Of a stretch of 64,000 bases of DNA, positions 53,573-62,812 are shown one piece after another (positions within the stretch are counted from its first letter, which is position 1; each line of letters starts with the position of its first letter). The DNA is from JAJDOD01 sp039024895 (GTDB taxonomy: Bacteria; Pseudomonadota; Alphaproteobacteria; Rhodobacterales; Rhodobacteraceae). A model generated the notes under the pieces. It did no database searches, had not been told where the DNA came from, and saw nothing but the letters and a program-made list of their open reading frames with translations. The stretch lies in assembly GCA_039024895.1 (NCBI GenBank), contig JBCCPJ010000001.1:62001-126000 (forward strand). Reading direction: 5' to 3'. The translations under genes and the position numbers were made by a program.

Positions 53573-55300
53573 ATGCGAATGACCAAATTCATGCTTGCCA
53601 CATCGGTCGTGGCTTTGTCTGCAGGTGCTGCGCTGGCGCGAGATGTCCCGCGGGAAGATACGGTGATTTTCGACCTGGACCGTACGATCAAAGACCCGGA
53701 GAACTTCAACTGGCTGACCCCAGGCACGAAGCGCATGCATGGCGCGCACCAGACCATGTGGGAGCCCCTGTTCATCCTGAACTATTCGACGGGCAATCTT
53801 GATCCGTGGCTGGCCACCGGGTTCGAAGCGAACGCAGATTCAACGGAATTCACAATCGCGCTGCGCGAAGATGTGGAGTGGTCAGACGGTGAAGCCTTCG
53901 ACGCCGATGACGTGATGTTCACGGTCAACATGGCCCTGAACAATGAGGAGATTTCGTCGCGCGAGGCTTCAACCGTCCGGGCACAGGTGGCAAGCGTTGA
54001 GAAAGTCGATGATCTGACAGTGAAGTTCACGTTGAACGCCGCCAATCCACGCTTCATCGTTGAAAACTTTGGCGTTCGTATCTTTGGGTCCTTCTTGATT
54101 ATGCCGGAGCACATTTGGGCAGATCAGGACCCGGCGACATTTGCGTTCAACCCACCAATCGGGACAGGCCCTTACACATTCACAAGTGCCACGACCAATC
54201 GGGCCATCTGGGACCGGAATGACAATTGGTGGGGCGCAAAGACGGGCTTCATGGATTTGCCTGCCCCGCAACGGGTGATTTTCCTTGAATCAGGCGGCGC
54301 CGAAAGCCGCGCCCAACTGATGGCGACCAACCAGTTGGACGCTGCGCAGAATGTCTCCGTCGGGACATTCGAGGCGATCAAGGCGCAAAACCCGGCCGTC
54401 ATTGCCTGGTATGACGACTATCCTTACGCATCCTCTGACCCTTGTGCGCGGCAGTTGGAAATCAACACCACGATTGCCCCTTGGGACGATCCCAACATGC
54501 GCAAAGCGGTTGCGAGCATTATTGACCGCACGCAGATCGTGAACATTGCCACCGAAGGCGCAACAGTGCCTTCGAAGACGATGTTCGCGCAATATGGTTC
54601 CATGTCCCCCTTCATCGACGCAGTAGTTGAAGCCGGGTACGGGTTGCCCGAGCGCGCCGATGCCGAAGCGGGCCAAGCCCTGATCGAGGCTGCCGGTTGG
54701 ACCAAAGGATCGGACGGTATATACGAAAAGGACGGCGAAGACCTGAACGTCAAAGTTCACGTCAATTCGGCATCGACTGAATACACCAAAACCATCGACG
54801 TTATCGTGGAGCAGTTGAACCGCGCTGGTATTGCCGCAAGCTCGGTCCCAGTAGAAAATGGCGTGTTCTGGGGCGAGGTTCTTCCGTTCGGGGCCTATGA
54901 GATGAGCTACTCTTGGCTCTCCTGCGGATCGGTCAACGAGCCTTGGGCATCCATGGGCCGCTACACGGTGAAAGACGTGGTCCCGGTTGGTGAGCGGTCC
55001 CCAGGCTTTAACAATACCTCACGCTGGGACAGCGATGCGGCGGCCGCTTTTTCGGAGATCGTCGACAAGATGGCCGGTTTACCTTTGGGAGATCCGTCAA
55101 AACCTGGAATGGTCGCGGATGCCTATCAGTATCTTGATGCCGAGATGCCCTTCATCCCGCTCGTTCAGTCGTTCAAACTGCTCCCTTTCAACACCACCTA
55201 TTGGAGCGGCTGGCCGACGGCTGAGAACGACTACAACCATCCGTTCTTCTGGTGGAACCACACGCACCAGATCATCCACAACCTCGAGAAGGCCGGCTAA
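53573..55300 (+). CDS. ABC transporter substrate-binding protein, family 5 (dipeptide/oligosaccharide type)
   Basis: A 575-residue periplasmic binding protein of the SBP_bac_5 class. The signal peptide is MLATSVVALSAGAALA and the ATG at 53573 follows GGAGGAAC. Typical text includes WEPLFILNYSTGNLDPWLA, VEWSDGEAFDADDVMFTVNMAL and IGTGPYTF. Family-5 proteins carry peptides, nickel, opines or oligosaccharides, so the ligand is open. It precedes the permeases of the same operon, with a hairpin and a PhyH gene between. Confidence 0.93.
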   Translation: MRMTKFMLATSVVALSAGAALARDVPREDTVIFDLDRTIKDPENFNWLTPGTKRMHGAHQTMWEPLFILNYSTGNLDPWLATGFEANADSTEFTIALREDVEWSDGEAFDADDVMFTVNMALNNEEISSREASTVRAQVASVEKVDDLTVKFTLNAANPRFIVENFGVRIFGSFLIMPEHIWADQDPATFAFNPPIGTGPYTFTSATTNRAIWDRNDNWWGAKTGFMDLPAPQRVIFLESGGAESRAQLMATNQLDAAQNVSVGTFEAIKAQNPAVIAWYDDYPYASSDPCARQLEINTTIAPWDDPNMRKAVASIIDRTQIVNIATEGATVPSKTMFAQYGSMSPFIDAVVEAGYGLPERADAEAGQALIEAAGWTKGSDGIYEKDGEDLNVKVHVNSASTEYTKTIDVIVEQLNRAGIAASSVPVENGVFWGEVLPFGAYEMSYSWLSCGSVNEPWASMGRYTVKDVVPVGERSPGFNNTSRWDSDAAAAFSEIVDKMAGLPLGDPSKPGMVADAYQYLDAEMPFIPLVQSFKLLPFNTTYWSGWPTAENDYNHPFFWWNHTHQIIHNLEKAG

Positions 55301-55311
55301 GCCGGTCCATG

Positions 55312-55337
55312 TGGGAAGCGCGTTCAAGCGCTTCCCA
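55312..55337 (+). terminator. Intercistronic hairpin after the binding-protein gene
   Basis: A 10-bp perfect stem, TGGGAAGCGC (55312-55321) with GCGCTTCCCA (55328-55337) and loop GTTCAA, without a T-run. It is better read as an mRNA-stabilising or partial-termination hairpin that keeps binding-protein mRNA in excess over the permease part than as a full terminator. Confidence 0.6.
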
Positions 55338-55378
55338 TTGCAAACCTGCATGACGAACTGTCTGGGAGGAAAACGCCC

Positions 55379-56143
55379 GTGTCACTTGCAGACGAATTCG
55401 CCCGCGACGGATATGCCCTTGTAAGGGGGTTGTTTTCCCCGGCTGAAATCTCGGGACTGGCCGAGGATTTCGACCGTATTGTCACGCAACTCATGCGCGG
55501 CGGCGAGGCGATTGATGCAAAATGGGACGGGGCCGCGACAGCGACGCTGGCCCGCGCCGACGACCAAATTCTGCATACACATAATGTTCAGAAATACTCG
55601 CGTCGCTGGCTCAACGCGTTCCTGAACGAGCGGTTTCTTGAGGCGGTCGAGGCGTTGATCGGACCAGACATCATTCTGCATCATTCGAAGCTTTTCCAGA
55701 AGCCCTCAGAGCATGGCGCCCCCTTCCCGATGCATCAGGACTGGCCATATTTCCCAACCGTAAACGACACGATGATCGCAGCTATCATTCATGTGAGCCG
55801 CGCCGATGACGAGATGGGATGTCTTCGCGTTTGGCCGGGCTCGCATAGGCTGGGGCGTATCGAGGGATCGAACGGGCGCGGCGATGTGGATGTTCTGGCG
55901 GATTATCCGATACGTGACGCCCTGCGAATTGAGGCAGAGCCGGGGGATGTCGTGTTCTTCCATTACTTCACCTTGCATGGCTCGATGCCCAACCGGTCGC
56001 GCGAAACACGCAAAACCGTTTTATGCCAACTCTACGCTGGAACCGACCAAGTCGAAGACGGCAATCACCACCCGGATGAGCGGATGGTGTTACGCGGCTG
56101 GAACCACAAGATCGGGCGCGCTGCGGCAGGACAGGCCCACTGA
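55379..56143 (+). CDS. Phytanoyl-CoA dioxygenase-family protein (second copy)
   Basis: A 254-residue Fe(II)/2-oxoglutarate dioxygenase, distinct from the first copy. The triad is His119 and Asp121 in FPMHQDWPYF and the distal His in YFTLHGSMPNRS near residue 203. GCLRVWPGSHRLG fits the PhyH core. It starts with GTG 9 bases after GGGAGGAAA. Its TGA overlaps the permease ATG by one base, embedding it firmly within the transporter operon. It may oxidise the imported compound or a side chain of it. Confidence 0.9.
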   Translation: MSLADEFARDGYALVRGLFSPAEISGLAEDFDRIVTQLMRGGEAIDAKWDGAATATLARADDQILHTHNVQKYSRRWLNAFLNERFLEAVEALIGPDIILHHSKLFQKPSEHGAPFPMHQDWPYFPTVNDTMIAAIIHVSRADDEMGCLRVWPGSHRLGRIEGSNGRGDVDVLADYPIRDALRIEAEPGDVVFFHYFTLHGSMPNRSRETRKTVLCQLYAGTDQVEDGNHHPDERMVLRGWNHKIGRAAAGQAH

Positions 56144-57156
56144 TGGGACGGATCCCTGCCAACTATCTGATAAACAGACTTATCACCCTGCTTTTGACAA
56201 TCTTCATCGCGGCGACACTGATCTGGATCATCCCCCGGCTATCCCCTGTTGATCCGGCGGAGATCATGTTGGGACGTATGGCGGCGGGCGCCGGTTCCGT
56301 TGCGAACAGCGAGGAGATCCTCCAGCAATTGCGCGCGAATTTCGGGTTGGATGATCCGTTGATCCTGCAATACCTGAAATACCTCTGGAACACGCTGACC
56401 TTCAACTTCGGTCTGTCAACGGCAACCTTTCCCACGAGCGTGTCCAGCCTGATTGGGCAGGCGCTTCCCTGGACGTTGGGGCTGATGATCCTCTCGCTGA
56501 TCGTCACGTTTCTGATCGGCAACCTCCTCGGCGCACTGATGGTCTGGGAAGAAAGCCCAAATCTGGTGAAAGTCGCAATCCCGGCGGCTATGGTGTTCAC
56601 ATCGATCCCGCCCATCCTTTCGGGACTACTCCTGATGTGGATTTTTGCCGCCAAGTTGCAGTGGTTCCCGCTGACCGGTGCCTATGGTCTTACCGTCGAG
56701 CCTGGCTGGACATGGGATTTCGCCGTTTCGGTGCTCCATCACGGCTTTCTGCCCGCCTTGTCCATCGTCATTGTCACCTTCGGCTTCTGGGCCCTTGGGA
56801 TGCGGGGCCTCATGATCACCGTACAGGGCGAAGATTACGTGACATTGGCGAAGGCAAAAGGTCTCAAGCCAAGATTCATTTTGTACAAATACATGATCCG
56901 GAACGCGATCTTGCCGCAGATCACAGCCTTCGCCCTGAAGATTGGCTTGCTGATTGCCGGGCAGGTGCTGGTCGAACGTATCTTTGCCTATAACGGGATG
57001 GGCAAACTATTATATGACGCCATCCTCGATCAGGACTTTCCGGTGATCCAGGGGGTGAGCTACGTGATCATCCTCATCACAGCGCTCAGCGTATTTATCG
57101 TCGATCTGATTTACCCTTTCATCGATCCACGAATCCGGCATGGGGCACAGACATGA
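56143..57156 (+). CDS. ABC transporter permease (DppB type)
   Basis: A 337-residue inner-membrane permease with six helices. The N-terminal NYLINRLITLLLTIFIAATLIWIIPRLSP is typical of DppB/OppB. The EAA-like loop ALGMRGLMITVQGEDYVTLAKAKGLKP contacts the ATPase. YVIILITALSVFIVDLIYPFIDPRIRHG closes it as in the family. It overlaps the PhyH gene before it by one base and the DppC-type gene after it by 4, so the cassette is translated as a unit. Confidence 0.95.
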   Translation: MGRIPANYLINRLITLLLTIFIAATLIWIIPRLSPVDPAEIMLGRMAAGAGSVANSEEILQQLRANFGLDDPLILQYLKYLWNTLTFNFGLSTATFPTSVSSLIGQALPWTLGLMILSLIVTFLIGNLLGALMVWEESPNLVKVAIPAAMVFTSIPPILSGLLLMWIFAAKLQWFPLTGAYGLTVEPGWTWDFAVSVLHHGFLPALSIVIVTFGFWALGMRGLMITVQGEDYVTLAKAKGLKPRFILYKYMIRNAILPQITAFALKIGLLIAGQVLVERIFAYNGMGKLLYDAILDQDFPVIQGVSYVIILITALSVFIVDLIYPFIDPRIRHGAQT

Positions 57157-58079
57157 CTGATGCGCTGCTAACCCGGGCTGACCGCCGCCGTGCACGCCGC
57201 ATTCGCCGCTTCGAGAACCCATGGCTGAACCCAAAACTCTTCTGGGGTGTTGGATTGCTACTGGCGATCATCTTCCTCGGTTTGCTTGGGCGGCTGTTCT
57301 GGGACCCCGAGATGGTCTTTGTGGGCTCGGCCATGCCAAAATTGCCACCGCCGGGGTTTGAAAACTTGCGCGGTCAAGCAGGCAGTTTCGCAAACCCGCT
57401 CGGGACCGAAGGTTCAGGCCGCGACATGTTGGCATTGATTGTCATCGGCGCGCCAAACTCGCTTTTTGTAGGGCTTTTTGCGTCCCTCATTGGGATGACA
57501 ATCGGGATCGTCCTTGGGTTCACATCGGGTTTTGTGGGTGGGCGCACAGATGATGTGATCCGAGTGCTCTCTGACGTCATGATTACCATCCCACCGCTGC
57601 TGATCTTGGTCGTGTTCCAGTCGGCCTTTGGAGATGTCAGCCTGACCATGATGGCACTGCTTATCGCGGGGTTCGTCTGGCAGTCGCCGACGCGGTTGAT
57701 CCGCGCCCAAGTCCTATCAATGAAACAGTCCGGCTACGTGCAAATGGCGCGGCTCTCCGGCGCGTCAACGCCTCATATCATGTTTAAAGAGATGCTCCCG
57801 AACCTTGTGCCCTATCTCTTTGGATCGTTCATTGCGAATGTCACCACATCGATTGTGACAGCCGTTGGACTGGAGGTTCTGGGCCTCGGTCCCCAACGGA
57901 TACCAACACTGGGGCGCACCATTTACGAGGCCATTAACGCGGGTGCCCTAATCCAGAACCTGTGGTGGTGGTGGGGCATCCCCACGCTCCTTTTGGCGGT
58001 GATGTTCATCGGGTTGCTTTTGATCAACCTCGGTCTCGATGAAGTTTCGAACCCACGGCTGAGGAAACTGAAGGTATGA
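57153..58079 (+). CDS. ABC transporter permease (DppC type)
   Basis: A 308-residue permease pairing with the DppB-type protein. A basic leader (RADRRRARRIRRFENPWLNPK) precedes the first helix. FANPLGTEGSGRDMLALIVIGAPNSLFVGL is the DppC signature region, and SPTRLIRAQVLSMKQSGYVQMARLSGAS is the coupling loop. Its stop overlaps the ATPase ATG by 4 bases. Confidence 0.95.
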   Translation: MTDALLTRADRRRARRIRRFENPWLNPKLFWGVGLLLAIIFLGLLGRLFWDPEMVFVGSAMPKLPPPGFENLRGQAGSFANPLGTEGSGRDMLALIVIGAPNSLFVGLFASLIGMTIGIVLGFTSGFVGGRTDDVIRVLSDVMITIPPLLILVVFQSAFGDVSLTMMALLIAGFVWQSPTRLIRAQVLSMKQSGYVQMARLSGASTPHIMFKEMLPNLVPYLFGSFIANVTTSIVTAVGLEVLGLGPQRIPTLGRTIYEAINAGALIQNLWWWWGIPTLLLAVMFIGLLLINLGLDEVSNPRLRKLKV

Positions 58080-59803
58080 ACGCGCTCACGCTCACCGACC
58101 TGTCGATTGACTTTCCGACCGCGAAGGGTGTGGTCCATGCCGTTGCCAACCTTTCCTTATCTGTCGAAAAAGGGCGGCGGGTTGGCTTTATCGGCGAGAG
58201 CGGGTCGGGAAAGACGACCACAGCGCTTGCCGTGATGCAAATGCTGGCGGAACCCGGCAAGGTTGCGGGCGGCTCCATCCGCCTAGGTGACACCGATATG
58301 TTGCGGCTGAATGATGAGGAAATGCGAAAAGCCCGGCTTTCGCGCGTCAGCTACATACCGCAAGGTGCAATGAACTCGCTCAACCCGATTATGCGGATCG
58401 AAAACCAGCTCTGGGACGGTATCACTGCCCACGAAGGAACAACTGATCGCGCGGAGTTACAGCGCCGTTCGGATGCGGCGCTTGAAAGCGTTGGCCTGCC
58501 TGCCCGTGTTGGAAGGCTGTATCCGCATGAATTGTCAGGCGGTATGAAACAGCGGGTCTGTATCGCGCTCGGTATTATTCTGACGCCGGACCTGATCATC
58601 GCCGACGAACCGACAAGCGCGTTGGACGTCGTCACGCAACGCCACGTGATGCAAACGCTAAAAGACGTGCAGAATGCGATTGGTGCCGGGTTAATCCTCA
58701 TTGGCCACGACATGGGTTTGATGGCGCAATCGGTTGATGAGCTTGCCGTTTTGAAGGACGGTATTCTGGTCGAGCATGGGGATGTGCGACAGATCATCGA
58801 AAGCCCGCGGCATCCCTATACCAAAGAACTGATCTCTTCGGTTCCGTTGGTGGGTGGTGCGAGCTTCCTCGGCGAAAGCGTCGGTGCCAAACCGGTCGGA
58901 CGGAGCGCCTCGGGCGTTCCACTTCTGGAGTTTCGCGGCGTCTCAAAAACCTACGGCACGGTGACGGCCCTGCACCCAATGTCATTCGCGCTGGATGGAG
59001 AGGTGCCGAAGATCATCTCCATCGTTGGCCAATCCGGGTCCGGAAAATCGACGATGGGATCGCTCATGCTTGGCTTCAATCCGCCTTCGACGGGACAAGT
59101 GGTTTTCGAAGGTAAAGACGTCGCTGGCATGACAAGCGCGGAAAACCACGAGTTCCGAAAGCAGGTGCAAGCGGTGTTTCAGGATCCGTATGCTTGTTTC
59201 AATCCCTTCTACCGGGTAAATCATGCGTTGAGCTTTCCGTTCAAGCGATTTGGCTACGCCCAAAGTGAAGCCCATGTGAAGGACAAGATGGAGGAGGCCT
59301 GCCGCGCCGTGGGGCTTGATCCTGCACTTGTGCTGGGTCGGTATCCTCATCAGCTTTCAGGCGGACAACGGCAACGGCTGATCGTGGCACGTGCCTTGAT
59401 GCTCTCGCCCAAGCTCTTGATTGCCGATGAGCCTGTTTCCATGGTCGATGCCTCGCTGCGGGCGACCATCCTGAAGAACATCTACGATCTAAAGGACCAG
59501 TACGGCATTTCGATCCTTTATATTACCCATGATCTGGCAACCGCCTATCACGTCAGCGATTACGTTATCGTATTGTATCAAGGGCATGTGGCCGAGGCCG
59601 GGCCACCGGAGGCCGTCATCGGTGACCCGAAACATGAATACACGAAACTCCTGATCGATTCGATCCCCTGGCCAGATATCGACCGGCCTTGGGGAACCCC
59701 CTCCACAGCGGAGGAGGACGCCGCGCGCCTTGACCGCATGGCACAGGAAAGCCGCACCGAGTTTCGCGGCGATGTCCCAGGGTTCACGCTGACTATCGGA
59801 TAG
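58076..59803 (+). CDS. Fused double ATPase of the ABC transporter (DppD-DppF type)
   Basis: A 575-residue cytoplasmic protein with two nucleotide-binding domains. First half: Walker A GESGSGKTTTA near residue 40, signature LSGGMKQRVCIALG near 155, Walker B LIIADEPTSALD. Second half: GQSGSGKSTMG near 321, LSGGQRQRLIVARAL near 428, LLIADEPVSMVDAS. Both sites appear competent. The fusion replaces separate DppD and DppF proteins. The GH38 gene begins 5 bases after the stop. Confidence 0.96.
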   Translation: MNALTLTDLSIDFPTAKGVVHAVANLSLSVEKGRRVGFIGESGSGKTTTALAVMQMLAEPGKVAGGSIRLGDTDMLRLNDEEMRKARLSRVSYIPQGAMNSLNPIMRIENQLWDGITAHEGTTDRAELQRRSDAALESVGLPARVGRLYPHELSGGMKQRVCIALGIILTPDLIIADEPTSALDVVTQRHVMQTLKDVQNAIGAGLILIGHDMGLMAQSVDELAVLKDGILVEHGDVRQIIESPRHPYTKELISSVPLVGGASFLGESVGAKPVGRSASGVPLLEFRGVSKTYGTVTALHPMSFALDGEVPKIISIVGQSGSGKSTMGSLMLGFNPPSTGQVVFEGKDVAGMTSAENHEFRKQVQAVFQDPYACFNPFYRVNHALSFPFKRFGYAQSEAHVKDKMEEACRAVGLDPALVLGRYPHQLSGGQRQRLIVARALMLSPKLLIADEPVSMVDASLRATILKNIYDLKDQYGISILYITHDLATAYHVSDYVIVLYQGHVAEAGPPEAVIGDPKHEYTKLLIDSIPWPDIDRPWGTPSTAEEDAARLDRMAQESRTEFRGDVPGFTLTIG

Positions 59804-59808
59804 CCCGT

Positions 59809-62799
59809 ATGACGCACGACGCTCAATTCACAGCCGAGAAAATCGGCCAGCGGCTTAAGCTGATCATGCCTCTGGTGTTTCGCGACAAGTTGCCCCTCGA
59901 AACATTCAGCCTGCGTCCTTTGGAAAGTGCTGTCGAGCCCCCGCCATTGGAGGCGGATCCATCGGGCTGGGAGCGCATTCCGCATAACAGCTACTGGGGC
60001 AAGCCCGATCTCAACTTTCTGATGCGATCTCACTTTACTGTGCCCACGGACTGGCAAGGGAACCTGGCCTTGCATCTGCCGCTTGGGGAAGCCGGGGATA
60101 TCTTCACCCATCCTGAAGCGCTGGTCTATGTTGATAACAAACCCATCGCCTCCGCCGACCGATATCATCATACTGTGCCTTTACCCGATCACGTGCATGA
60201 CGGGCAACGCCACCAAATCGCGCTGCATGGATGGACGGGCTTGTCGGGTTGGCCGCCCGATCCGAATAGTACGCAACAGCTCTTTATGGAAACCTGTCGG
60301 TTGGTTACGCGGGACCGCCCAACGCAGTTTTTCCTTTGGCTGGCCAACGCGGCACTTGGAACCGCACGAGAACTGCTCGACCGGCGTTCAGAGCGCCACA
60401 ATATTCTGACCGCGCTAGATCGCGCATTTCTGACGCTCGACACGCGCGACCCGATTGGCGATGCCTTTTACGAAAGTGTCCCCCACGCGTTGGAGCAGCT
60501 TCGTTCTGAGTTGGCAGCGGCAGGCGCCTCCCAAGATGTTCTCCTGCACGCGGTCGGTCATGCGCATATGGATGTCGCCTATCTTTGGCCTATCTCACAG
60601 ATGCGACGGAAGGTGGCGCGCACCTCCTCGAACGCGCTCCGCTTGATGGATGAATACCCGAGTTTTCATTTCTCCAATTCGCAAGCGGCGCTCTATGCGT
60701 TCTTGGAAGAAGACTACCCGGACATTTTCGAGCGCATCCGCATGGCCGTGGCCCGAGGGCAATGGGAGGTCATGGGCGGCATGTGGGTTGAGCCCGATGT
60801 GAACCTTGCCGGAGCCGAAGCGCTGGTGCGTCAATTGGTGTTGGCGCGCCGTTACTTTCGGCGGAAATTTGGGGACGCCGAAGCCCCAGTCCTTTGGTTG
60901 CCCGACACGTTCGGGTTTCCCTGGTCGCTACCGCAGCTTGCAAAGCAGGCGGGCATTAAGTGGTTCTGCACCAACAAGATGAACTGGAACCAGACGAATC
61001 GAATGCCGTCCTCCACGTTCCGTTGGCAAGGTATTGATGGGTCGCGCATCCTCTCCCATGTGCTGACCACCCCGCGCGAAGTGCAGTACCTGCCGTTTCC
61101 GACAAATTACAAAAGCGACCTTACCGCACCAGAGGTCCTGGGCACCTGGGAGCATTCGACCGCCAAGGACAAAATACGCGATTTGCCAATCTGCTTTGGC
61201 TATGGCGATGGCGGCGGAGGTCCTACCGAAGGGCTGATCCAAACGGCAAAGGCTTATGACGCCATGCCAGGTATGCCAAAGCTGGTCATGTCGACCGTGC
61301 GGCGCGCGTTCGAAGCGATGGATGCGGATGCCGTAGATGTCCCGATCTGGAACGATGAACTCTACCTTGAGGGGCATCGAGGCGTACTGACCTCTAATGG
61401 CTGGATAAAGCGCAAGAACAGAAAGGCTGAAATCGCGCTACATGAGGTGGAGGCTCTGGCGGTGATGCACGGCTTCGACGTCAATCTCGACGAGGCTTGG
61501 CGCAGACTTTGCCTGAACCAGTTTCACGATATTCTGACCGGCACGGCCATTCGTGATGTGTTTGAAGATGCTGCACAGGATTATGCCTTCATCGAGGGAA
61601 CTTGCGCAAAAGCGCTCGACCCCCTGCCCTGCGGAGACGCTGTGGTTCAGAATACGGCACCCCACCCTGTCGCGCCGCTCGTAGAAACGTCCGATGGGCT
61701 CAAGCAGATGCCGATGCTTGCACCCTATTCTGCGACATCGCTTGCCCACGCCGTTCCCGCGACGCCAGGTCTGCATGTTCAACAGGTTGAAGATGGCTGC
61801 GTAATGGAGACTGCCGAGCTTCGGCTGGCGATAAATGCGAAAGGACAGGTTGCCCGGCTTTACGACAAGACGGAACAACGTGAGGTTCTCTCTGCGCCGG
61901 GAAATGTATTTCAGGTTTTCGAAGACCGCCCGCTTGTTTGGGACGCATGGGACATCGATCCTTTTTTCGAAGACCGACTGTCGACGCTGGACGGACCGGT
62001 GGAACTGCGTATTTCCGATCAAACACCGCATCGCGTTTCGGTGAGTTTCCGGCAGAGCATCGGGCGAAGCGAAATTCACCAATCGATTGTGCTTACCTCG
62101 GCATCGCGTCGCATCGACTTTGTGACGCGCGTTGACTGGCATGAAACCCATACGCTCTTGAAAGTTGCCTTTCCGGTTCGCGTGCTTTCCCCGCGAGCTA
62201 CATACGATATCCAATGGGGACAGATTGAGCGCCCGACACATCGGAATACCAGTTGGGACGCAGCGAAGTTTGAAGTGTGCGGTCACAAATGGGCAGACTT
62301 GTCCGAAGGTGGCTACGGCGTCGCTCTGCTAAATGACTGCAAGTACGGCTACGACATCTGCGAAAACGTGATGCGTCTCTCGCTGATCAAATCCGCGACC
62401 ATGCCCGATGTGGGTGCCGATCAGGGCGAACATGTCTTCACCTATTCGCTTTTACCGCATCAAGGCGCGGCGCTTCACCTCGTTCAACAGGAAGCTGCGT
62501 CGCTGAACCATCCGGTTCGGATAACTGGCGGCGCGGAAATTGATCCCCCCATCCGGTGTGGAGCCGCGAACATAATTGCCGAGACACTCAAGCCAGCTGA
62601 TTATGATGATGGTTTTGTGGTGCGGCTGTTCGAAAATCAGAGAATGACATCGCGGGTTTTTTGCGCTCTGCCCGATTGGGTCAGCCAAGTCAGCATCTGC
62701 AATTTGATGGAAGACGTCGAACGCCCGCTCGCCATCATAGACGGCGGTGTCTGGCTAGAATTCGGGCCATTTGAGATCTTGACGCTTTTCTGCGCTTGA
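59809..62799 (+). CDS. GH38 alpha-mannosidase
   Basis: A 996-residue retaining alpha-mannosidase that uses a zinc ion. Active-site features are GHAHMDVAYLWP (His251, His253, Asp255), the nucleophile Asp366 in WLPDTFGF, YGDGGGGPTEG, ELYLEGHRGVLTSNG and LNQFHDILTGTAI. The size and layout fit class II cytosolic/vacuolar-type mannosidases. No signal peptide is seen, so it acts on imported substrate in the cytoplasm, consistent with the preceding ABC importer in the same operon. Substrate could be a mannosylated small molecule or a short glycan; the sequence does not decide. Confidence 0.95.
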   Translation: MTHDAQFTAEKIGQRLKLIMPLVFRDKLPLETFSLRPLESAVEPPPLEADPSGWERIPHNSYWGKPDLNFLMRSHFTVPTDWQGNLALHLPLGEAGDIFTHPEALVYVDNKPIASADRYHHTVPLPDHVHDGQRHQIALHGWTGLSGWPPDPNSTQQLFMETCRLVTRDRPTQFFLWLANAALGTARELLDRRSERHNILTALDRAFLTLDTRDPIGDAFYESVPHALEQLRSELAAAGASQDVLLHAVGHAHMDVAYLWPISQMRRKVARTSSNALRLMDEYPSFHFSNSQAALYAFLEEDYPDIFERIRMAVARGQWEVMGGMWVEPDVNLAGAEALVRQLVLARRYFRRKFGDAEAPVLWLPDTFGFPWSLPQLAKQAGIKWFCTNKMNWNQTNRMPSSTFRWQGIDGSRILSHVLTTPREVQYLPFPTNYKSDLTAPEVLGTWEHSTAKDKIRDLPICFGYGDGGGGPTEGLIQTAKAYDAMPGMPKLVMSTVRRAFEAMDADAVDVPIWNDELYLEGHRGVLTSNGWIKRKNRKAEIALHEVEALAVMHGFDVNLDEAWRRLCLNQFHDILTGTAIRDVFEDAAQDYAFIEGTCAKALDPLPCGDAVVQNTAPHPVAPLVETSDGLKQMPMLAPYSATSLAHAVPATPGLHVQQVEDGCVMETAELRLAINAKGQVARLYDKTEQREVLSAPGNVFQVFEDRPLVWDAWDIDPFFEDRLSTLDGPVELRISDQTPHRVSVSFRQSIGRSEIHQSIVLTSASRRIDFVTRVDWHETHTLLKVAFPVRVLSPRATYDIQWGQIERPTHRNTSWDAAKFEVCGHKWADLSEGGYGVALLNDCKYGYDICENVMRLSLIKSATMPDVGADQGEHVFTYSLLPHQGAALHLVQQEAASLNHPVRITGGAEIDPPIRCGAANIIAETLKPADYDDGFVVRLFENQRMTSRVFCALPDWVSQVSICNLMEDVERPLAIIDGGVWLEFGPFEILTLFCA

Positions 62800-62812
62800 C
62801 CTCCCTTTCGCT

